Shown piece by piece: positions 19,456 through 26,795 of a DNA stretch of 50,677 bases (positions are counted from its first letter, which is position 1; the number at the start of each line of letters is the position of its first letter). A program made the translations under genes and the position numbers. Origin of the DNA: Duganella sp. Root1480D1 (GTDB taxonomy: Bacteria; Pseudomonadota; Gammaproteobacteria; Burkholderiales; Burkholderiaceae_D). The stretch spans positions 1 through 50,677 of the forward strand of contig NZ_LMFZ01000018.1 in assembly GCF_001427305.1 (NCBI RefSeq). The letters are read 5' to 3'. Below the pieces are notes generated by a model. It was not told where the DNA came from. It did not search any database and saw nothing but the letters and a program-made list of their open reading frames with translations.

Positions 19456-19899
19456 ATGCCGAGAGCCCGCGGCAGAAGCACAGACAGTGTCAGACCCTTG
19501 GGTCTGACACTGGTTTACCGGTTTTCGCTAGCAGCCCTGTTAACGCTAAACTCCGCCCAAGCCCAACAAGGCAACCCAAAAACCGGCCGGGAAATCGTCG
19601 CCAACCGCCAACTAGGCCTGTGCCTTCTCTGCCACCCCGCTCCCATCCCCGAGGAGCGCTTCCAAGGCAACCTGGCCCCCGACCTGGCCGGTGTCGGCAG
19701 CCGCCACAGCCCCGCAGAAATCCGCCAACGCATAAACGACAGCAGCGCAATCAACCCCAGCACCATCATGCCCGCGTACCACAAAACCACCGGCCTGACG
19801 CGCCTAGCCCCGTCCTACCGCGACAAGCCCATCCTCACAGAGCAGCAAATCGAAGATGTGGTTGCCTACCTGGCCACCTTGCGGGAGGAGAAAAAGTGA
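19456..19899 (+). CDS. soxX: SoxX-type monoheme cytochrome c
   Basis: SoxX pairs with SoxA and receives electrons from oxidation of sulfur bound to SoxYZ in the periplasm. Heme motif C56-L-L-C59-H60 and a distal Met in TIMPAYHK are present, with the family end TEQQIEDVVAYLATL. The start is uncertain: ATG 19456 has GAGAGG 6 bp upstream, while TTG 19498 also gives a usable signal peptide. Either way, residues about 11-24 (SVRPLGLTLVYRF) are encoded by a palindromic repeat and abut the hydrophobic core SLAALLTLNSAQA. The gene ends in a 4-bp overlap with the SoxY-like gene. Confidence 0.88.
   Translation: MPRARGRSTDSVRPLGLTLVYRFSLAALLTLNSAQAQQGNPKTGREIVANRQLGLCLLCHPAPIPEERFQGNLAPDLAGVGSRHSPAEIRQRINDSSAINPSTIMPAYHKTTGLTRLAPSYRDKPILTEQQIEDVVAYLATLREEKK
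19486..19525 (+). repeat. Palindromic element inside the soxX signal-peptide coding region
   Basis: Arms AGTGTCAGACCC (19486-19497) and GGGTCTGACACT (19500-19511) with a 2-nt loop, then the tail GGTTTACCGGTTTT (19512-19525). The arms pair perfectly. The same tail follows the hairpins at 4835-4875 and 20718-20758. Here the element is translated as the n-region of the SoxX signal peptide. Confidence 0.92.
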
Positions 19900-20339
19900 C
19901 CACCCGCCGCCAACTCCTGGCCGCGCTCCCGCTACTGGCCCTGGTCCGCCCCGCGCTCGCAACACCCCAGGAACAAGCCACCGCCATCGCCGCCTACACC
20001 AGCAACGCCAACATGCAGCGCGGCCGCGTGCAGATCGACATCGCAACCCTGATCGACAATGGCAACGCAGTCCCCATCACCGTGCGGGTCGACAGCCCAA
20101 TGACCGAGCAATCCCACGTTACCGACATCGCCATCTTCAACGAAAAGAACCCCCTGCCCGATGTAGTCCGCTTCAAGCTGACGCCGCTGGCCGGCAAGCC
20201 CGAAATCAGCACCCGCATCCGCCTCGCCACCAGCCAGACGATCACCGCAATCGCCCGCACCAGCGACGGGCAATGGTGGCAGCAGACAGTCGACGTAATC
20301 GTCGCCCTGGCCGCCTGCGTAGAAGGCGAGGCCATCTGA
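19896..20339 (+). CDS. SoxY-related sulfur carrier with AACVE arm
   Basis: A 147-residue Tat-exported protein (MTTRRQLLAALPLLALVRPALA) starting at GTG 19896, which overlaps the soxX stop. The body matches SoxY (SHVTDIAIFNEKNPLPDV, TRIRLATSQTITAIA). True SoxY ends in GGCGG, whose Cys carries the sulfur substrate on a swinging arm. Here the end is AAC141VEGEAI. I recall a described SoxY-related family named for an AACIE arm, and this gene fits it. The cysteine is retained, so covalent carriage is still possible, but a longer acidic tail follows it. SoxZ is encoded 1 bp downstream. Confidence 0.85.
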   Translation: MTTRRQLLAALPLLALVRPALATPQEQATAIAAYTSNANMQRGRVQIDIATLIDNGNAVPITVRVDSPMTEQSHVTDIAIFNEKNPLPDVVRFKLTPLAGKPEISTRIRLATSQTITAIARTSDGQWWQQTVDVIVALAACVEGEAI

Positions 20340-20340
20340 C

Positions 20341-20664
20341 ATGGCCAGCGCCCTGATCTACATGCCCGCCACCGCCAAGCCTGGCGAAGTAATTGAAGTG
20401 CGCGCCCTGATCGCCCACACGATGGAAACCGGCTTCCGTCCCGGCCCCGACGGCAAGCCCCTCCCGCGCGACATCATCCGCAAATTCGAATGCCGCTACA
20501 ACGGCAAAACGGTCATCAGCGCCGAACTGCACCCCGCCATGAGCGCCAACCCCTACATCGCTTTCTTCCTCAAGGCGACCACCAGCGGCGCGCTGGAATT
20601 CACCTGGACCGGCGACAACGCCTTCGCCCAAACCGAACAAAAGCAATTAGTGGTGCAACCATGA
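20341..20664 (+). CDS. soxZ: SoxZ, partner of the SoxY-type carrier
   Basis: A 107-residue protein with the family features: YMPATAKPGEVIEVRALIAHTMETGFR in one run without gaps, the PRDIIRKFECRYNGK segment and a terminal EFTWTGDN strand. It has no signal peptide, as usual for SoxZ, which is exported in complex with its Tat-bearing SoxY partner. It sits between the SoxY-like gene and soxA, overlapping soxA by 4 bp. Confidence 0.93.
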   Translation: MASALIYMPATAKPGEVIEVRALIAHTMETGFRPGPDGKPLPRDIIRKFECRYNGKTVISAELHPAMSANPYIAFFLKATTSGALEFTWTGDNAFAQTEQKQLVVQP

Positions 20665-21464
20665 GACACGCCGCGCTGATCCTGGCCTTAATCGGCACCA
20701 CAGCGTCCAACGCAGACGGGGTCCGGCCCTACGGGGCAGACCCCGGTTTACCGGTTTCAAAAGACCGCAAATCCGGCACCGAATACATGTCCCCCGCCAC
20801 GCAGCAAATGCAACGCGACGACACGCAAAACCCTGCCATGCTCTGGGTCGCCAACGGAGAAGTGCTCTGGCGAACCGCCCCAGCAGGCGGCAACGGCAAA
20901 TCCTGCGCCACCTGCCACGCCGACGCCCAAGCCAGCATGCGCGGTGCAGCCGCCAAATTCCCCCGTTTCAGCAAATCAGCCGGCAAGGTGATCACCCTCT
21001 CCGGCCAGGTCAACCAATGCCGCAGCGGCGCCCTGCAAGCCGCGCAACTGAAACCGGAATCCGCCGACCTGCTGGCCCTCGAAACCTACATCGCTCTGCA
21101 AAGCCGCGGAATGCCGCTAACCCCGGCAAACGACGAACAAACCAGGCAAGCCGTAAAACGCGGCCAACAACTCTTCACCACCCGCATCGGCCAGTTAAAC
21201 CTGAGCTGCGCCCAATGCCACGACGACAACGCCGGCAAGCGCCTGGCAGGCGCTCCGATCCCGCAAGGTCACGCCAACGCCTACCCCATCTACCGCCTCG
21301 AATGGCAGGGCGTAGGAAGCCTGCAACGCCGCCTGCGCAACTGCATGAGCGGGGTGCGAGCCGAAGTCCCACCCTACGGCGCCCCCGAGCTGGTAGACCT
21401 CGAAGCCTACCTGGCCCTGCGTGCCCAAGGCATGCCATTAGAAACCCCAGGAGTACGACCATGA
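20661..21464 (+). CDS. soxA: SoxA-type diheme cytochrome c
   Basis: A 267-residue precursor that with SoxX joins the sulfur substrate to the carrier cysteine. Two heme motifs are present, C82-A-T-C85-H86 and C183-A-Q-C186-H187. C228 in RNCMSGVRAE is the expected ligand and active-site cysteine. The signal peptide is MRHAALILALIGTTASNA. Directly after it, residues about 19-33 (GVRPYGADPGLPVS) are encoded by a palindromic repeat, an insertion unlike any SoxA segment. The gene overlaps soxZ and the next cytochrome gene by 4 bp each. Confidence 0.92.
   Translation: MRHAALILALIGTTASNADGVRPYGADPGLPVSKDRKSGTEYMSPATQQMQRDDTQNPAMLWVANGEVLWRTAPAGGNGKSCATCHADAQASMRGAAAKFPRFSKSAGKVITLSGQVNQCRSGALQAAQLKPESADLLALETYIALQSRGMPLTPANDEQTRQAVKRGQQLFTTRIGQLNLSCAQCHDDNAGKRLAGAPIPQGHANAYPIYRLEWQGVGSLQRRLRNCMSGVRAEVPPYGAPELVDLEAYLALRAQGMPLETPGVRP
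20718..20758 (+). repeat. Palindromic element inside soxA, just after the signal peptide
   Basis: Arms GGGGTCCGGCCC (20718-20729) and GGGGCAGACCCC (20733-20744) with a 3-nt loop, then GGTTTACCGGTTTC (20745-20758), one base different from the tail of the other copies. The stem has drifted but still pairs along most of its length. It is translated in frame within soxA. Confidence 0.88.
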
Positions 21465-21763
21465 AGACAATCGCCGCCCTGGCGCTCGCGCTGTCCACCA
21501 CACTGCCCGCCGCCGCAGCAGACGCCATCCAGCCTGGCGCGCGCCTTGCCGCCACCTGCACCGGCTGCCACGGCACCAACGGCGTCACCCAAGGCGGCGC
21601 GCTGCCACCATTGGCCGGCCAGCCCAAGGACCAACTACTGTCTGCGCTAAAGGATTTCAAGACCGGCAAACGCCCCGCAACCATCATGACCCAGCTAACT
21701 AAAGGTTACACTGACGAACAATTGGAAATAATGGCCGCCTATTTCGCCGCCCAGAAAAAATAG
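21461..21763 (+). CDS. Small monoheme cytochrome c
   Basis: A 100-residue class I cytochrome: signal peptide MKTIAALALALSTTLPAAAA, heme motif CTGCH, and a Met region near TIMTQLTKGY. It resembles the cytochrome partner of flavocytochrome c sulfide dehydrogenases or SoxE-type carriers. The flavoprotein of such an enzyme is encoded two genes on, and the gene between them is a diguanylate cyclase. It overlaps soxA by 4 bp. Confidence 0.88.
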   Translation: MKTIAALALALSTTLPAAAADAIQPGARLAATCTGCHGTNGVTQGGALPPLAGQPKDQLLSALKDFKTGKRPATIMTQLTKGYTDEQLEIMAAYFAAQKK

Positions 21764-21764
21764 A

Positions 21765-24665
21765 ATGAGATTCAACCTGCTCCAACGCTTGCTGGCAGCC
21801 GCATTGGCCGTGGCGACGCTTGACGCCCACGCCCAGCACATACCCTTGCAGCAATTTGGACAGAACGAAGGCCTCGGCAACCTCTCACTTACCGCACTGA
21901 CCCAGGACGCCAGCGGCTATCTCTGGGTAGGCACCGAAAATGGCCTGTTCCGCTACAACGGCGCCGATTTCCGCCGCTACGGCATAACGCAAGGGATGAC
22001 AGACCCCTTCGTCACCGCCCTGCAAAGCACCAGCGCTGGCACGCTATGGGTCGGCAACCACGAAAACCTGTACCGCCTTGACCGCGGCCGCCTGGTTCCT
22101 GTGTTGTGGGAAGGCGAAAAGCTCCCCGTCTGGCCATTCCAGCCCATGGCCGAAGGCGCCGACGGCGAGCTGCTACTGGCAAGCGAGGGCCGCCTGCTCG
22201 TCATCACCGCAAAAGGCGACAGCACCAGCATCCGCCACTACTTCGACCAAGCCACGCTAAAGGCCCACCCGGAACTGCAAGCAGTGCGCAGCATCTACGC
22301 CGACAGCAAGGGAACCCTGTGGATGGCCTGCAAGGAATCGCTGTGCCAGGCCAGCGAGGGCCGCATACGCGTGCTGGGCGACGCAGAAGGCCTGCCGCGC
22401 GACGAATGGAGCAGCATCGCCATCGACAAAGACGGCAACCTGTGGACCCGCAGCGCCCAGCGCATCTTCACGCTGCCCAAAGGCGCCGCCCGCTTCGAAG
22501 ACCGCACGCCCCCGAAAGACCTGCTGCGCAAGCACATGCTGCGCAGCGAGCTGCATATCGATGACAGCGGCAACGTGCTCACCAACGCCGATCCCGGCCT
22601 GCTGCGCTGGCGCCAGGGCCATTGGGAAACCTACGGCAAAGAGAACGGCCTGGTCGCCGCCGGCGGCGTCACCGCTATCCTGCACGATCGGAGCCACGGC
22701 ACCTGGCTCGCAACGCGCGGACGCGGCCTGCAGCATTGGCTTGGCTACGGCAACTGGGAAAACTGGACCACCCAGCAAGGCCTGCCCGACGACGTCATCA
22801 TCTCGGCCCGGCGCGACCGCCAGGGTGCCCTGCACATCGGCACCCGTTCCGGCCACGCCATGATGTCGCCCGGCGCCAACAAGTTCACCACGCCAGCCAC
22901 ACCGCCAGCACTGGCGGGCCAGCAATGGGCCAGCATGGAAGTGGACAGCAGCGGCAGGCTGTGGACCGGCAGCTATTCCGGCATGCTGATGCGCTACCTG
23001 CCCGAAAGCGGAAAGACAGAACTGGTCGCCACGCTGCCCTTCATCACGCAAGTACTGGCCGACCGCAAAGAGCAGCTATGGCTCGCCACCTGGAAAGGCG
23101 TCTACGTCCTGCCAGCCAACGCGCCCACCGGCACGCATCCGCAACTGGTGACGATGCCGGAAACAGCAGGCCGCCATCCTGAAAACCCCGTCGGCGCAGG
23201 TTGCATAGACCGGCAAGGGAACATATGGCTGCCCAGCGTAACGGACGTGCTGCGCTACGACGGCAACGCATGGAAAGTGCTCTCCTTTGGCGACGCCGTA
23301 GGCAAAGCCACCTTCGATGGCATCGGCTGTTCGCGCGATGGCAGCCTGTGGGCAGCCGCCGGCGGCAACCTGTGGCAAATGAAAGCGCAAGGCAAGCCAG
23401 TTGCCACCCGCATCGAAGCACCGGTGCTGCGCGAACGCAGCGTTTATGCCATGTACGAAGACAAGCGCGGCTGGCTCTGGGTCGCCACCGGCGCCGGCAT
23501 GGCAGTGTGGAACCGCGACCGCTGGCGCATGCTGAACCAGACCCACGGCCTGGCGTGGAACGACTTGAACGGCCTCGGATTCTACGAAGACCAGGACGGT
23601 TCCATATGGGTCACGACCAGTAACGGCCTGTCGCACTTGCTGCACCCCGAAACCCTGTTCGACACCGCTGCGCCGCCGGTCGTAATCGAAGAAGCCAGGC
23701 GGGGCAGCGCCACCCTGGCCCCAGGTGCCGCGCGCTTGCCCTGGTCGCGTGAACCGCTGGTATTCCGCCTGGCCAGCCTGCAATTCGAAGGCCGGCAAGG
23801 CCTGCACTACCGTTACCGCCTGGCCGGCATGGAAGACCAATGGAACGAATCGGCCCAACCGGAGATGCGCTACGCAGCGCTGCCCGCCGGCGACTACCGC
23901 TTCCAGGCAGTCGCCGTCGACAGCGACAGCGGCACCCAGTCCAAACCCGCCGAACTCGCATTCTCCATCGCACCGCCATGGTGGCGCAGCTACACTTTCT
24001 ACGTGCTGTGCGCGGCCAGCGTAACGCTTGCCTTCCTGCTGTTCCACCGCATGCGCCTGCTGGTCCACAAACGCCGCGAGGCTGAACTGGAAGCCATGGT
24101 TCAAGAACGCACTCGCGCCCTGGAAGAAGCGCAGGAGGCCCTGAAAGTGCGCGCCCTGAAGGACGCCCTCACGTGCACCTGGAACCGCGGCGCAATGATG
24201 GAGATCGTCGAGCGCGAAATCGGCAAAAGCCAGCGCACTGGCGAAAGCTTCGTGCTGGTCCTGCTCGACCTGGACAAGTTCAAGAACATCAATGACACGC
24301 ACGGCCACCTGGCTGGCGACGCCGTGCTGGTAGAAACTGCGCGCCGCCTGATCGCCACCGTGCGTACCTATGATGCCGTTGGCCGCTACGGCGGCGAAGA
24401 ATTCCTCGTGCTGTTGCCAGGCCTGTCGCTGCCGGCCGGCGCCAACCGCATCGAAGCCCTGCACCAGGCAATCCGCAGCGAGCCGGTAGACATTGGCGCC
24501 GAGGCCGGCCTGTCAGTGACCGCCAGTTTCGGCGTAGTCGCCTTCAAGCCGCACAGCCCAGACACCGCCACCGGCCTGCTGCAGCACGCAGACCTTGCCC
24601 TGTACCGATCGAAGAATGAAGGCCGCGATCGCATCAGCTACGCGGACGAGACAATGCAAACCTGA
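21765..24665 (+). CDS. Periplasmic-propeller diguanylate cyclase
   Basis: A 966-residue membrane protein beginning 1 bp after the cytochrome stop. Signal peptide (to about residue 24), a long region of two-component-regulator propeller repeats (SGYLWVGTENGLFRYNG and similar) to about 650, a Y_Y_Y-type domain near 670-740, one TM helix (FYVLCAASVTLAFLLF), a coiled coil and a GGDEF domain. The active site G876-G877-E878-E879-F880 is intact, and RTYD five residues before it is a complete inhibitory I-site. It should make c-di-GMP in response to a periplasmic signal. Its place inside a Sox operon suggests a sulfur compound or the redox state as signal; this is inference. Confidence 0.93.
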   Translation: MRFNLLQRLLAAALAVATLDAHAQHIPLQQFGQNEGLGNLSLTALTQDASGYLWVGTENGLFRYNGADFRRYGITQGMTDPFVTALQSTSAGTLWVGNHENLYRLDRGRLVPVLWEGEKLPVWPFQPMAEGADGELLLASEGRLLVITAKGDSTSIRHYFDQATLKAHPELQAVRSIYADSKGTLWMACKESLCQASEGRIRVLGDAEGLPRDEWSSIAIDKDGNLWTRSAQRIFTLPKGAARFEDRTPPKDLLRKHMLRSELHIDDSGNVLTNADPGLLRWRQGHWETYGKENGLVAAGGVTAILHDRSHGTWLATRGRGLQHWLGYGNWENWTTQQGLPDDVIISARRDRQGALHIGTRSGHAMMSPGANKFTTPATPPALAGQQWASMEVDSSGRLWTGSYSGMLMRYLPESGKTELVATLPFITQVLADRKEQLWLATWKGVYVLPANAPTGTHPQLVTMPETAGRHPENPVGAGCIDRQGNIWLPSVTDVLRYDGNAWKVLSFGDAVGKATFDGIGCSRDGSLWAAAGGNLWQMKAQGKPVATRIEAPVLRERSVYAMYEDKRGWLWVATGAGMAVWNRDRWRMLNQTHGLAWNDLNGLGFYEDQDGSIWVTTSNGLSHLLHPETLFDTAAPPVVIEEARRGSATLAPGAARLPWSREPLVFRLASLQFEGRQGLHYRYRLAGMEDQWNESAQPEMRYAALPAGDYRFQAVAVDSDSGTQSKPAELAFSIAPPWWRSYTFYVLCAASVTLAFLLFHRMRLLVHKRREAELEAMVQERTRALEEAQEALKVRALKDALTCTWNRGAMMEIVEREIGKSQRTGESFVLVLLDLDKFKNINDTHGHLAGDAVLVETARRLIATVRTYDAVGRYGGEEFLVLLPGLSLPAGANRIEALHQAIRSEPVDIGAEAGLSVTASFGVVAFKPHSPDTATGLLQHADLALYRSKNEGRDRISYADETMQT

Positions 24666-24678
24666 TCAAGGAGCCACC

Positions 24679-25944
24679 ATGGACCGTCGAACATTTGTGC
24701 AGGCAGCCGCAATCCTCACCGCTACCACCGGCTGCGCCAATATCGGCGGCCGCGCCCAGCCGCATGTGGTGGTGGTTGGCGGTGGCTACGGCGGCGCCAC
24801 CGCCGCCAAGTATGTACGCCTGTGGAGCCAGGGCAGCATCGACGTAACCCTGATCGAACCCAACGCCAACTTCGTCAGTTGCCCGCTCTCCAATCTCGTG
24901 CTGGGCGGCTCACGCCAGCTGCAAGACCTGACCCGCAGCTACGACGACCTGCAACGCAAGCACGGCGTAAAGATCTTGCACGACAGCGCCTCCAGCATCG
25001 ACCCCGAAAAGCGCACCATCAAGTTGCTAAGCGGCGAAGTGCTCAGCTACGACCGCCTGATCCTCAGCCCCGGCATTGAATTCCTGTGGAGCGAACTGCC
25101 CGGCATGAGCGTAGAAGAAGCACAAGACAAGATCCTGCACGCCTGGAAGGCTGGCCCACAAACCACGGCCCTGCGCGCCCAGCTCGAAGCCATGCACGAC
25201 GGCGGCGTATTCGCCATGACGGTGCCTCCCGCGCCATACCGTTGCCCACCCGGCCCGTATGAACGCGTATGCCAGGTAGCCCACTACTTCAGCCAGAACA
25301 AACCGAAATCCAAAGTTCTGCTGCTCGACGCCAATGAGGACGTGGTCAGCAAAGGCCCACTGTTCAAGAAGGCCTGGAAAGAACGCTACGCCAACATCAT
25401 CGAATACCGCCCCAGTTTCAAGGCGGTGGACGTGGACGTGGCCATCCGCACTGCCATCTCCGAATTGGGCGACAAGATAAAGGCCGACGTACTGAACGTA
25501 GTTCCGCCGCACCGCGCAGGCGCCATCGCCGCGCAGACAGGCCTGGCCAATATGAACAAGCGCTGGTGCGAAGTCGACTTCATCACCTTCGAATCCACGC
25601 AAGCGAAAAACATCCACGTGATCGGCGACGCCATCCAGGTCTCCCCGCTGATGCCCAAGTCAGGCCACATGGCCAACCAGCACGCCAAGGTCTGCGCAGC
25701 GGCCGTAGTCGACCTGCTAAGCGGTCGCGCGCCCGAGCAATTGCCGCTGCTCACCAACACCTGCTACAGCTATGTAAGCGACAAAGACGTCATTCATGTC
25801 GCCAGCGTGCACGCCTACAACGCCGAAAAGAAAACGTTGCTGATCGTCCCCGGCAGCGGAGGCGTCAGCCCCGGCCCCTCCGAGCTCGAAGGCCACTACG
25901 CCGATAGTTGGGCCAAAAACATCTGGAGCGACACACTTTCATAG
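24679..25944 (+). CDS. Flavocytochrome c sulfide dehydrogenase flavoprotein (FccB/SoxF type)
   Basis: A 421-residue periplasmic FAD protein. It starts at ATG 24679 with AAGGAG at 24668-24673 and has a Tat-like leader (DRRTFVQAAAIL). The Rossmann motif VVVGGGYGGATAA is followed by C68 in VSCPLSN, the position of the covalent FAD link in characterised enzymes. C189 (or C198) and C362 (NTCYSYV) fit the redox disulfide. It oxidises sulfide or polysulfide and passes electrons to a small cytochrome c, here probably the one encoded upstream. It is the last gene of the cluster. Confidence 0.92.
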   Translation: MDRRTFVQAAAILTATTGCANIGGRAQPHVVVVGGGYGGATAAKYVRLWSQGSIDVTLIEPNANFVSCPLSNLVLGGSRQLQDLTRSYDDLQRKHGVKILHDSASSIDPEKRTIKLLSGEVLSYDRLILSPGIEFLWSELPGMSVEEAQDKILHAWKAGPQTTALRAQLEAMHDGGVFAMTVPPAPYRCPPGPYERVCQVAHYFSQNKPKSKVLLLDANEDVVSKGPLFKKAWKERYANIIEYRPSFKAVDVDVAIRTAISELGDKIKADVLNVVPPHRAGAIAAQTGLANMNKRWCEVDFITFESTQAKNIHVIGDAIQVSPLMPKSGHMANQHAKVCAAAVVDLLSGRAPEQLPLLTNTCYSYVSDKDVIHVASVHAYNAEKKTLLIVPGSGGVSPGPSELEGHYADSWAKNIWSDTLS

Positions 25945-25998
25945 AGTCCGCTCGCTGCACCTTTGCTCCACCTCAAACGCTGCCAAAGTCCAGAGTGC

Positions 25999-26032
25999 CA
26001 CCATTAGCAGGCTTATCCCCTGCCTAATGGTG
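25999..26032. other. Strong hairpin just before the start codon at 26038
   Basis: CACCATTAG (25999-26007) pairs with CTAATGGTG (26024-26032), and CAGG with CCTG inside, apart from one bulged G. No T-run follows on either strand, so it is not a classical terminator. It covers the place where a ribosome site for the next gene would be, so translational control or transcript-end protection of the Sox operon are options. Confidence 0.55.
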
Positions 26033-26037
26033 ACCAC

Positions 26038-26793
26038 ATGCCACATTCTGCCGCGCAGCAAGTCCCCAATCTCTGGCATCTGTCAGCCCTGGTCTGGGGC
26101 ACATCGCTCTTGCTGATATCGCTGTTCGCGATGCCAATCAGCTTCAACCCGCTGGGCATACGCCTGCAACTCTGCCTGACGGCAGCTCACCTCGGAGGCG
26201 TGTTCTACCTGTGGCGCCTCGCCGCAAAGCGCGGCAATCCCGAACGCCTGATGGACATTGCCATCATCACGCTGGTCTTCATCTACCTGGTACCACTCTG
26301 CATGTTCGTCGCGCCCGTGATGGTGCTGGCGGCATACGCCATGCCGGGCAAAGCCTGGTTGACCGTCATGGCGATCATGACGCTCTGCGCAGCCATCCTC
26401 ACCATGGCGCGGCTCTGGAGCACGGCTACCGACAAGAACACCGGCCACCGCTTCGAAGTCTGGCTGGCAGAAGAAATGAAAGGCGACACGATCAGCACCA
26501 ACTCCATCAGCGTGCTGTTAAGCCATGTGGGGCGCCACGCCACAGATCCAACCCGCATCGACGGATGGTCAATGGTCGCTGCCATTGCGACCGGCCTGCC
26601 GATCCTCAATGCCGATATAGCCTTTGACCGGTCGAGCAGTAGCCTTGCCCTCTGCGCCGTGCTTACCACACCAATGGCTATGCATGCTTTCTCCCGCATG
26701 GCGGTGCACGCATACCTGTGGATTTTCCGCTTGAACCGATTCGAGCGTGAAGTTGGCACTAGAATCGCCGTCAACCTGCGCGACAGGAGCTGA
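26038..26793 (+). CDS. Multi-spanning membrane protein of unknown function
   Basis: A 251-residue protein with about four hydrophobic helices in the first 130 residues (around LVWGTSLLLISLFAMP, LCLTAAHLGGVFYLW, IAIITLVFIYLVPLC, VLAAYAMPGKAWLTVMAIM) and one or two in the C-terminal part. A soluble loop of about 60 residues separates them. No family is recognised. The tssF gene begins 2 bp after its stop, so it is tied to the type VI secretion island; a role in effector protection or membrane association is possible but unsupported. A hairpin lies directly before its start. Confidence 0.7.
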   Translation: MPHSAAQQVPNLWHLSALVWGTSLLLISLFAMPISFNPLGIRLQLCLTAAHLGGVFYLWRLAAKRGNPERLMDIAIITLVFIYLVPLCMFVAPVMVLAAYAMPGKAWLTVMAIMTLCAAILTMARLWSTATDKNTGHRFEVWLAEEMKGDTISTNSISVLLSHVGRHATDPTRIDGWSMVAAIATGLPILNADIAFDRSSSSLALCAVLTTPMAMHAFSRMAVHAYLWIFRLNRFEREVGTRIAVNLRDRS

Positions 26794-26795
26794 CC

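Noticed and set aside
18318..19895. Long plus-strand frame running into the SoxY-like gene
   Set aside because: Only the part from GTG 19896 is real (SoxY-like); the upstream part is an out-of-frame reading of the hydroxylase and soxX.
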